DNA of 64,000 nucleotides from Tomocerus qinae (taxonomy: Eukaryota; Arthropoda; Collembola; Entomobryomorpha; Tomoceridae), in assembly GCA_020055645.1 (NCBI GenBank), contig CM034546.1:6014001-6078000 (forward strand). Reading direction: 5' to 3'. The translations under genes were made by a program, and so were the position numbers. Under the pieces are notes generated by a model. The model was not told the origin of the DNA, ran no database searches, and worked only from the letters and a program-made list of their open reading frames with translations. Shown here piece by piece: positions 1 to 10,000 of the stretch. Positions within the stretch are counted from its first letter, which is position 1. Each line of letters begins with the position of its first letter.

Positions 1-1039
1 GCTTAAAGTTGGAGTGCACCCAATGTGTAGGAATTTTGTGAATCCTCAATTTAAAAATAAAATTTTGTTTGGAGTTGTACTGTATTGTCTTCTCTCCTTC
101 GCAAAAGGAAAAACAAACATAATACAACAATAACTCTCATTCAAATCATTAAATAATATAGTTTCGTTCCCTGCACAAGGAAACTTAAATTTGGACGTAG
201 AAATTCATAATTAAAATTAGTTGCTACATAAACATGTTAAACCCTTGACTGGGCGTAGGACTTCTAATGGCATAAATAATAAATCTTCATTTAGCTCTGC
301 TCTACGAGCGACAAGTTATAGAAATGTTTCATAAGGCACCTGAGGGTGGTCATTTCTCTTAGTAAACATGAAATAACTTCTTAGTAGTTGTTATTGACGA
401 TTTGAGTCTCTGGGTGGAAAAAGGCCGTCAGTGACTGAATAAAAGCGTCAACGACTTTCTCGAGGATGATATATTTGGTAGATTTGGTAATCTAAACGTT
501 TTGATTGCTGATAATGAATCTCTAACCTGGTACTAAAACTGTTAGAAAGTTATGTAACGGATGGGGGTGTTAAACACATTTTCACTAGTGTTTATCACCT
601 ACAATAAAATAAACAAATAAGGAAAAGACGTATCATATTTTGCTACGTTGCTAAAATTCTAATTAAATGGATTGGTCCATATAAGATTAATTAAATTATT
701 CTCCACTCACCTAAAGAATTTAAAATTAATGTTAAGAGACATGTCGCTAACTTATAAACATATGTCTTGCTTATAATATATAGTAAATCTCTGGCCTGTT
801 CTCTGGCTGGATTGAAGCTAGGGAAATAGCCAGATATTATGGTTTAGCGACAACTAAGGACAAGTTCCAGAGTTGATTGTCGCGATTTGGATAAGTTAGA
901 TGAAATCTAACAAATACTTTTAAATTTAATGTACAAACTATAACTAAAATTAACATCGTCGTCATAGTCATCTTCCAATCATATTCCTATTACGGACAAA
1001 GATGAAAAGCTACATATTAAATCGAGTACAGCACCATCT
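1..1039. other. Non-coding stretch, nothing recognised
   Basis: AT-rich sequence without an open frame of note on either strand. I see no repeat ends, RNA gene or splice-bounded exon that I could defend. Confidence 0.5.
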
Positions 1040-1342
1040 TTGACTCGCTCCATAATGACTCAACGACTCGTGAGGATCGCCGCCTCCAACCCCACGCTTG
1101 TGAACTTTCCAAACTTAGACTTTGGATCGTGGGGCGAGAAAATGACTGATATTTCTTCTCCAACAAATCAACGTGCTCAAAACATCGCTACGCTTGTGAA
1201 CTTTTCCGATGGCAACTCGGAATCGTGGCCAGAAGAACAGCAGCATCACCAACAGTTGCAGAAACATCAGCAATTGCAACAAAGACACCAACATCAATAC
1301 CAGCTCCTTCTCCATCATAACATACTATATATACATGTATAA
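1040..1342 (+). CDS. Weak Q/H-rich hypothetical ORF with an internal repeat
   Basis: The frame opens with a non-AUG codon; the first ATG is about 15 bases in. A motif of the form TLVNF followed some ten residues later by SW and an acidic residue occurs twice, about 40 residues apart, and the DNA around both copies is similar, so the ORF contains an imperfect internal duplication. It ends in a tract rich in Gln and His. No domain is recognisable. It could be an exon of a longer gene, a transposon-derived piece, or chance. The duplicated motif is the only reason to list it. Confidence 0.25.
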   Translation: MTRSIMTQRLVRIAASNPTLVNFPNLDFGSWGEKMTDISSPTNQRAQNIATLVNFSDGNSESWPEEQQHHQQLQKHQQLQQRHQHQYQLLLHHNILYIHV

Positions 1343-1880
1343 TTCTAAAATTATTGATGAACATGTAAACATTGTAAAGCCGTTACCAGAGGTCGGAAAC
1401 GGTTGCCCTAATTTTAAATTAAGGAGGGCTGATGCCATATCTTGGAGTGTTACTCCCTAAAAATTATAAAATAGCAGAGGGCCTAAAAGCCATTCTCGTT
1501 ATTGTCCCGATATTTAGAATTCAAAGAAACCAAAAGGTTGGCTCTTCTTACAATATAATTCAATTCATTTTTTTGTATAGGGTATTGGAATTTATTTACT
1601 TGTGGGAATTATTTTCTTTTTGTTAACCCATTTTTTCTCTCTACTACCCGGGGATTTCTTCCCCATGAGATTTATTTTGAAGGGGGGACCCTGGAAGGTA
1701 AATCTTGCCCAGCAAGACTCACCTTCCCATGAATATACAAACGCTGTCTCGTGGCAGTATCTTCGCCACGACTCATCTTCCCTATCTCCCTCCCACACTA
1801 CACTATCCCTAATACTAACAACTCTATACTATACACTAACTAATACCTATACTATGTACTACCTTACAATTCCTTTTCAG
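1343..1880. other. Non-coding stretch
   Basis: Short low-complexity stretches, including a tract of CTATAC-like words near 1800-1860, and a pyrimidine-rich AG at about 1880 that could be an acceptor for the zinc-finger relic downstream. No gene seen. Confidence 0.4.
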
Positions 1881-3951
1881 TTTTAATGACTCAGAAAATA
1901 AAATCTGTTGTTTAAACCTAAATTTGGAAGCCAAAATAAGTGCGTCGAACTTTTCAGAATTTCAGAAGGGAAAATTCATACCGCAATCGACATGGACGCT
2001 GGGTTAACTAATTTAATACTATCATTAGTTAAGAGCAGTAAGTATACTGAGTTTAATGCACTACTTGTTCGCTCTCCTTTCCTTATTGATTATTTTAATT
2101 TTTGCAATATTTATTTTTAATTTGTAGATACTCGCTATGATGAAGTTGTAGATTGTGAATGCAAAATAGAAATAAAATTGGAAAATAGTCCCGGATTTGA
2201 CAACCAATTTACTTCAACGGAATGTGATGTCAATGACATTAACAGTGAATATTCAAATACAGAACAAGACTTTGAAGATGGCAATGACAATGAATCTATC
2301 TTATGTAAATCTGAAAGCCAAGATGCCGGTAACAGCCAGGTGGAATTAAATACATCTCCAAAATCAGAGGCACTATTACAAAGTACGTTGCAGTGCTCCA
2401 GAAAACGAAATGGTAATTCTGTCAAGTATTTTTAATAATTTGTTCAAACTTATAAAATGTTTTAGTAAAAAGTCGTTAAAAATTAATTTGGGTTTAGGGA
2501 AAGCAGCAATAAAATCAGATAGTGGCTCAGAGAACGAAGACCAGTTTACATCTGACGAATATTTTAATGAAATCGAAAGTGAACACTCTAAATCCCGCAA
2601 AAAATCTGTTATTGAAAACACATCCAAAGAAAGGAAGAAGAAAAATCTACGTCTAAAACGTAAACCAACAGTTCTGCGTCGAAAAAATACCTCGCCTGTT
2701 AATAGCGTTGATCCCTTAGAAATATATAATTGTTCTACCTGCTGTTGTCAGTTTTTGTGTGAAAGTGATTTAACAATGCACCAGTCGAACTGTGATCAGG
2801 AATCTAATTCTTCTGTAAATAAAAATTTTACTTGTCGGAGGTGTAAGAATTAATTTTCTAACCGCCTTGAATTGGCCGTACATTTAAAAATTGAACACGG
2901 CTGTAGCAAAATCTATTCGTGTGAGATTTGTGGGAAGAAGTATCTTACGTATTCTCTTATGACGAAGCACGAGAGGGTTCATATTGGAGAAAAGCTGTAT
3001 GGATGCGACAAGTGCGAAAAGGCATTCTCGCATCAACGTTTACTGACTAAACACCTGAAACGACATGAAGAGTCATGGATTAAACCCTACAAATGCTCAA
3101 AATGTGAAAAAGCTTACGCCCATAAATTTAATTTGGTTGAACATGAAAAAACTCATAATGAAGACGTTCGTTGCGCAGCTTGTGCCAAGAAGTTTTCAGG
3201 TGCCCAAAGCTTTATCCAACATATGAAGTTACACAGTGACAAAAAACAGGATAAACCATTTGTGTGTTCTACTTGGGGATGGGCTTGTACTTCATAATAC
3301 AGTTTGAAAAAGCATGAACAGATTCACGATACAGAACGCCCACTTCCATACGTCTGTCAATTCTGTGGCAAGAAAGGACGAAGAGGAAGTTTAACACAAC
3401 ACGAAAAAATTCACACAGGAGTAGGAGAAAAACCATTTCAGTGCTCATTTTGCGAAGAACGCTTTCCAAGCAGATTGAGATTAAAAAATCATGAACGAAC
3501 CCACACCGGAGAACCTGCACCAAGCACGTATTTAGTAGGGGGCGGGGGGGGGCGCAGCGCCCCCCCCCCTAAATCTGAGAAAAAGAAAATTTTTTTCTCA
3601 AAAATGGCCTAAAATTGCAAAATTTTTTCGCGCTTATTTTTGGTACAATTTTTGCTTCCGCCCCCCCTTGAACAATTTTCTAGATACGTGCCTGACCTGC
3701 ACCATTTTAATGATCGTTTTGTGATTTGTGACAAGCGATTTAATAGAAAAACCAACCTCACAACACACGAGAGGAGACATTCAGGAGAAAAACCCTATTC
3801 ATGTACAGTTTGTGGCAGAAGCTTTTCAGATTCGAGTGCAAGGAAAATGCACTTACGAGTGGTCCACGACAAAGAGCCTGGAAAGTATCCTTCTACAATT
3901 TGTGGGAAACCCTTCCAGGGGAAAATCGATCTCCAAAGACACGAAAACTAA
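1881..3951 (+). pseudogene. C2H2 zinc-finger protein pseudogene
   Basis: The plus strand carries a decayed multi-finger C2H2 gene. Short 5' pieces (about 1908-2038, 2128-2411, 2466-2850) are separated by GT-AG intervals of 50-90 bp and encode acidic and lysine-rich linker. From about 2730 onward canonical fingers follow one another with TGEKP-type linkers, which is the arrangement of DNA-binding transcription factors. The gene is broken. A TAA at 2851-2853 lies inside a finger with otherwise perfect C-x2-C-x12-H-x4-H spacing. A second in-frame TAA lies at 3295-3297. A 174-bp MITE sits at 3521-3694. The frame on the two sides of the insertion no longer agrees once the MITE and one target copy are discounted. 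A late finger near 3890 has lost its first Cys. Several independent lesions argue for a true pseudogene rather than one sequencing error. Confidence 0.75.
3521..3694. mobile_element. hAT-type MITE, family A, inside the zinc-finger relic
   Basis: Terminal inverted repeats CAAGCACGTATTTAG and CTAGATACGTGCCTG bound a 174-bp element. It is flanked by a perfect 8-bp duplication, ACCTGCAC, at 3513-3520 and 3695-3702. Eight-base duplications are the hallmark of hAT transposases. Inside is a G/C-rich hairpin followed by an A/T-rich section. The element is too short to code. A second copy, in the opposite orientation, is at 47436-47636. Confidence 0.9.
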
Positions 3952-4309
3952 CACGAAAAGAGTTCATAGTTTCTGATTATTTGCCTCACTAATTGTCTTA
4001 TTAGTCTTTCACGTTAAAAATGGAAATCGTTATTACTAATTTTTAGGCAATAAATTTCAACACATTTTTTAACCCGTTCTTAAGGTGTAGTACCAATCTG
4101 TAATTTTATTTCTTGTAAATTATAAATATACATGTTTGATTAAAATATTAAGCCAATCGTGTGTTACATTGTATTTGTATATATAGCGACCAAGGAATGC
4201 CAGAAATGGTACATAAATACATATCTATGTAAATTATAATTTTATGGCATATTTTAGGTTCCTAAAAAGCCAATAATCTTCCAGAGTTAGGCAAAACATC
4301 TTTCTTACT
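3952..4309. other. Intergenic, convergent 3' ends
   Basis: Lies between the end of the zinc-finger relic (plus) and the end of the cysteine-heptad gene (minus). It is AT-rich with AATAAA-like words. No other structure seen. Confidence 0.4.
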
Positions 4310-4789
4310 TCAAGGATTGCAGTTACAATTAGTGGTGCAACTATTGCAACTGCCATTGCAGCTGCAATTACTCTTGCAACTATTACAATCACCATTGCAA
4401 CCCCTACAATTATACTGGCAACTTTTACAATCACCGTTGCAGCCTGTACAATTACTCTGGCAACTATTGCAACTACCATTGCAGCTTGTACAATTAATCT
4501 GACAACTATTGCAATAACCAAATGACGAGAAGGCCTGCCAGAACTTCACCTAAAATATTCAATTGTACTTAATTAGATTAGGTTTTCTAATTTGAAAATT
4601 AATTCATAAATAGTATACAATTACCTTCAAAGGTAAGGCTGCCGTAGTTACAGCAGCTTCAGCAGAATTTGCTTGACCAGCTGTAAACCCAGAGCTTAGT
4701 TCTCCGTTCGTATTTTCAATTACTACTTTGCTCTGTACTGAGGAAACTAGTATTCCCCCCAGAGCAAAGTAAAAAATGATGTTTTTCAT
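4310..4789 (-). CDS. Secreted cysteine-heptad repeat protein
   Basis: Two exons, 4625-4789 and 4310-4549, are joined by a 75-bp GT-AG intron in phase 0 and give about 134 residues. The start is the ATG at 4789, which begins a clear signal peptide (a Lys, a hydrophobic stretch, then VQS). A short Ala-rich mature N-terminus follows. All of exon 2 after about 12 residues is a repeat of the heptad CxxCxxx, with two alternating flavours: CNSCQxN and CxxCNG(S/D). About nine heptads are visible, the last few lacking one residue or one Cys. A TATATA-like box lies about 90 bp upstream. I do not recognise the family. The regular Cys spacing suggests a disulfide-laddered solenoid or a metal-binding protein. 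Its secretion argues against an ordinary cytosolic metallothionein. The function is unknown. Confidence 0.75.
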
Positions 4790-4813
4790 GATTGTTGATT
4801 GATGGTTTTGCAA

Positions 4814-5581
4814 AAACGGGCCCTAATCATTCAGCTTTTTAGTATGCTGTGAATGTTAAACGAATTTTTTCCAACTTTATATATTCTGGAACTGGAACGA
4901 AATATAGTTAAAAACATTTTTATTTTACAATGCAAAGCAGCTCATTAATAGAATTAGTTGCAAGGTAGTATTTTCTGTTACTCTCCATTACAACTCATGT
5001 TTGTCAAAAGCACAAGTTAGAAAAAGGCTTTAACCAGGAGTTAGAGACAACGTTTGGGCACTTCCTAATCTTGTGGGGGCCCGCTCTTATGGTTTTAAAA
5101 TTAACATATTGATGGTAAGATTATTTGGATTTTTGATATCTTTATTTTGCTAGTGTCCTAATTTGTTTTACTGGAGACTATAATTTTAAAGTGGTGCCAA
5201 AAAGTGTCTAAATCTTACGACAGAGATATAAGTTAAGTAAGTGACTGCAACTAATAGCAAGGTGCATTAACCCACGTACGGGGCGCCATATGTAGCCGCC
5301 ACTGTCCAAGTAATCATGATTTATTTGAATGATTGCACAACGCAAACATTATTAAGTAATATTTACAATGATCAGTATAAACTATGGTTAAATTGATGAT
5401 AATTTGGTTTTATGATTTCTGCTTTGATTCATATTCAAATTGTAAATCAGATGGCAAGTATAATATTAACAATTATAAAAATATTTTAGTATTCTTATGT
5501 TAATTGGAAAAACTTGGTGACACATGTTGTGTATTACTTAATTTGTTTGGACTAAAAGTATCTAGTATTATTTAGTACCAG
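4814..5581. other. Upstream region of the cysteine-heptad gene; no gene
   Basis: A TATATATTC element at about 4876-4885, read on the minus strand, is a plausible core promoter for the gene ending at 4310. The remainder is AT-rich with no coding signal. Confidence 0.4.
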
Positions 5582-5589
5582 CCGGTCAC

Positions 5590-5822
5590 CAGGGAACTAA
5601 AAAGGTACTCCTTTTTTACAAAAAAGGTAAAAAGCACTACTTTTTCTAAAAAAGCAGTCCTTTTTACCTTATTTACATGTAAAGTGAAGTAAATGGGGCA
5701 CCCTGCTACATCAAAAAAGGTAAAAAGGCAAAAAAGGACTGCTTTTTAAAAATCTTACTCCTACCTTTTTTATAAAAAAGGCAAAAAGGTAAAAGGCAAA
5801 AAAGGTCCTTTTTTGTTCCCTG
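5590..5822. mobile_element. hAT-type MITE, family B
   Basis: A 233-bp element with ends CAGGGAACTAAAAAGG and CCTTTTTTGTTCCCTG. It is flanked by a perfect 8-bp duplication, CCGGTCAC, at 5582-5589 and 5823-5830. The interior consists of AAAAAGG / CCTTTTT words in both orientations. Sister copies are at 10573-10784 and 45800-46142. Confidence 0.9.
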
Positions 5823-6066
5823 CCGGTCACAGGACCTGTTATAAATAAAGCTAGTGTGTATTCCGGAGCAATATTGCATTATTGTACGATGAGAAGAATG
5901 TATTTCAAATGCATAGATTTTTCCAATTGACGTTTTCATGGTTTCTCATTTGGTGGGTCGGTGGTAGAGATTTTACATTGATAGATATAGGGACTTTTGT
6001 TAAACTGTTCGTATCTCCGGACAGAGAGATGGTACTTGGAACGTACATTGCAAGTGCCACTACATA
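5823..6066. repeat. Dispersed repeat shared with 46590-46790
   Basis: The stretch starting with GGTCACAGGACC and running through a TTGACGTTTTCAT / GGTGGG block matches 46595-46790 closely over about 180 bp. Part of the block also resembles the arms of the fold-back at 61567-61673. It is an ancient interspersed repeat into which the family B MITE inserted (the MITE target sequence GGTCAC is part of it). Confidence 0.6.
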
Positions 6067-6624
6067 ATGTCAAAATTGAATTTATATTAGCTAATGCTAA
6101 TTTAAATTCAAAGCTAACATCATTGCTTGATTAAAAATTTAAAACAAAAAAATTGTTTTCGTTTCATATATTACACAATTTTCGGGGATAAATTTTGGAA
6201 ATTTATTTATTTCGGTAGCAACAAACCGTAATGAACGTCTTTAATTGAAATAAATTAAAAAACAAAATTTCTGGACATTTTTTCTTCCGTAATCATTTTA
6301 TCATTTTTCGTTACCATCATTTTATTTTCAGTTTACGCACACACAATTGAGACAAAAGGAATTATAGTTCGTAAATAAGTATTTTACTTCAATATATCTG
6401 CAAAGTCAAAAGTTTGGAATTAATAACTCAAATACAAATGCCAAAGAGATGTATGTATGTAGCTGCTTTATTTAGCTCATCGAAATAGTATTCAAGTGTT
6501 ACTGCAAGTTTTGTTTGTCCAATATGCGTGCCATTAATATTTAAAAAGTGAAAGCTGAAGTTCAATTACAATAATTCAATATATCGTTTAATACATTGTG
6601 ATAACGTATAGAAAGAGAAGGATG

Positions 6625-6873
6625 TCATAGTAAATGTGGATCTTTATTAAGGATTAAAATATAATGAATAATAAATATGAGAATAGCGGAACATATAAGT
6701 TTGGGTGGAGACAGAACATGTCTGTTTGGAACAGGAATGTGATTGCAATCAAAGCACTTTCCTTTCCGCTTGAAATTTGACATTTTACTGACTTGTAAAA
6801 CTTCTGTTAGAAACATGATAATAAAAAGCAGGAATAAAAAAAAGTTGAACATTTGAAAAACTCGTTTTTCCAT
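6625..6873 (-). CDS. Small hypothetical membrane or secreted peptide
   Basis: An 82-residue frame opens at the ATG at 6873. It has a strongly hydrophobic N-terminus (signal or anchor), a short basic section with a C-x2-C pair, and a hydrophobic C-terminus. A TATATAAT word sits about 20 bases upstream on the same strand, very close for a normal 5' UTR. No family is recognised and no paralogue is seen in the window. It could be a real small gene, or chance in AT-rich DNA, where hydrophobic frames are easy to obtain. Confidence 0.25.
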   Translation of the reverse strand: MEKRVFQMFNFFLFLLFIIMFLTEVLQVSKMSNFKRKGKCFDCNHIPVPNRHVLSPPKLICSAILIFIIHYILILNKDPHLL

Positions 6874-7091
6874 TACATGTTTATCGCCTTCGCCTATATA
6901 ATAGTTCCACCCACAATATTGAAAGTTTAAATGTGAGAAAATTATTGAAAAACATTATTAAATTAAAAATCTATTTATTTATCTACAATTAAGTCACTTT
7001 AAATGTACAAAATGAAATTATACCGTTTCTCAATTATAAAAGAAAATGCCTGATTTTTTTCTTTTAATGCTTGAGACTAAGAGTAAGGCAT

Positions 7092-10000
7092 CTACAAATT
7101 TGTGTATATTCCGGTCATTGAATCAAAACGCCGTTGAATATCACTAAAGCTTGGTCTCTCAGACGGATCCTTTTTCCAGCAATCTTGAATAATATTGTAG
7201 CTGCAATAGATCAATCATACGTATCATATCAGTTTTAACAATGGAATTGACATCTTTGTGGCATTGTTTAAAGGTACACAACTGCTGCTACAATTTTGCG
7301 ATAAATTAGTAGCATTTAAAATACAGTACTAGTAAATACATTTCGTATGTAGAAAATTCTGGCAATCCCAAACGAAATCCATTTGTAAGCATTTTGACAA
7401 ATTCAGCATTGTATTCTTGGCCTGGGTAGGGAGTCGCTCCCAAAGAAAATATTTCCCATAAAGTGACCCCAAATGCCCATACATCTGATGCTGGAGAAAA
7501 TTCGGTCAAATTCAAAGACTCCACCGCAAGCCAACGCCAGGGAAGTGGTACCTAAGAATTTATATTTTTGGAACTTAAATTGCTTATAAATAATAATATG
7601 TTAATATTGCTACCCATTACATTTCCCTTTCTAATATAATTTGAATATTGATACAGTTTTTTTGACAGTCCAAAATCTGAAATCTTGACGGACAGATTGG
7701 AGTCCAAGAGAATATTTCTGGCAGCCAAATCCCCATGGATCATGTTCATGCTGGATATATATTTCATTCCATTAGCTATTTGCATAGCCCAATGAATCAG
7801 CGTTGATGTAGTTATTGTTTTGCGTTTTCGATGTTTTCGTTGTTGGGCCTAGTAACAGATATACAATGTACAACTAATCAATAATAAATGTAATTAAATT
7901 ATTATATTTTTATGCTTACTCCGAATGGTCGGATTCTGCTCCTGGCAAATCACTTACATCAACCTTGACATGAAGTCCTTTCGAAACTTCATTTACAAAA
8001 TTATTAGCATTTTTTCTTAGATATCCAAGAAGGTCACCGGCACTGCAATACTCCAAAACTACATAAAGCTGGTCTGGAAATAAATGTATGACACAATGAC
8101 ACCTAATAGTTTGTTTTATCAAAAAATTGACTTTTTTGCTGTAAACGTAATGGGTGTGCTAAGAATTAAGTGTTTTTACGGTCAATTAAATTTTCAGTAC
8201 AAGCTCCAATTACTCCGACGACATTTTCGTGGTTCTTGATATAAAGCATCACTTTCAACTCGGCCATCGCGGATTTTACGTAATGCGCATTGGCTCCTGC
8301 CTTTACAGTTTTAACCGCAACACAAAGAGATTGCTCATTCTTCAGTAATCCTTTGAATACAATCCCGAACTCCCCGCTCCCTAAGATGGTTTTGAAATCT
8401 AAAAGGAAAATTTAAAATTAATTAATAATTTTTATTTTTAATTAACTTATAATAAAATTATTTGGGTAACTGTAATGCCTAGAATTACCCAAATAAATAA
8501 CGTAAGTTGGATTTGATATCATTTGTACAATTAATGCGCCTCGTCCCTTAATGTTTAACAGCTAGTTTAAATTTCACTCAATAATTACTATACAAAATAC
8601 TAATTTCATACTTCATTTAATTGTTATACCGAGTTCTAAGTCATTTAGGGGAATTTCCCTGTTGGCGTCATAAGCCAAGTTTTGCGCGTTGTGATTTGCC
8701 ATTTCATTATCGGAAATCAATTCTGGTCTTCCATTACGAAAATATTCGATTTCCTCCGGGGTAAGTCGATCAACGATATTTTGCAGAGATTTATGTTGTA
8801 TATACAGCCAGACAAAAGAAATTGATATCACAACGATAAATACTCCAGCAATTACTCCCACTACTATTGTTAGGGAACGGTCTTCTGAGAACAATTCTTG
8901 GGGTCTCGCTATAAAAATGAAATCCTCAGTTTAAATTATATTGTTGAATATTGTTCTTTAAAAATAAGGAAATTAAAAATTTCGATCATTTACCAATAAC
9001 TTCTAAAGTGGCTTCTCCTTCTTTTATTTCTGATGTTATTGCATTTGGTGTCTGTTGTAGAAGACCTACATAAAAGAATTTACATATCATTTTAATATTC
9101 TATCGTTTTATTCATAATAATATTAATAATAATATCTTTATGTACAAAAAAAGTTTAATTACGCACCGTTCTTCCAAATAATTGGTGAGACAGTTTGAAG
9201 AAGGTTGATTTGGCAAGCTACAGCAACAATATCAGTTGATGGGATTTTCAAAGTCGTAGAAACTGTATAGATCTCTGCTGCTATTTCTGTCGTTGAGTTA
9301 ATTAGGTTTGCTAAATAAAAGATACATAACTAAATGTACATTTTAAAAATTATCGCCTTAAACACTTCCCAAATTTAAAAGAGTTTTTTTTCAAATTGTA
9401 TCTTTTGTAAATACCAAAAACGTTTGCTTTACGATTTACATTAACTGCTTAAAAATTCAGAGCACTTACATGAAGAAATTGGAAGTTCGCTGGCATTTTT
9501 CAATATTAGTACCCACACTGGATGCGAAAGAACAAGCATTAATTGAATTTCACATTTTGCTCTGACATATTCCCCTTCAATAATTTGAGAAACGTTAACT
9601 GAAACAATTGGAATTGGAGAATACAATGGAACCGATTGGCCTGTGCCATAACTAGATTCCCATTGCGGTCTTGATAGCTTTTCACTAGAAAGAGGATCTG
9701 TTTAAAACGGACATTCCAAATAGATAATTCATTATCCATGACTAATTAAATATATTTCATTTATTTATTTATTACAGTCAAATTCATACAATGTGATGTT
9801 TTTCCAACGTTCATGTTTGGGTAAAAAATGGCAGAAAAGTCTTTTTGGAATCCAACACATCTTAGTATCCCAGAAACATTAGCGGGAATTTCAAACACTA
9901 ATTGCTGACGATATTGGTCTGGTTTTGTTAGGTTTAATTTACGGCGAATATTCTAAAGATAAAACGTTTTGGTTATATAGAAGATAACTTCCCAATTTTT

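Noticed and set aside
4317..4502. Leu/Gln-rich plus-strand ORF
   Set aside because: It is the antisense shadow of the CxxCxxx repeat on the minus strand.
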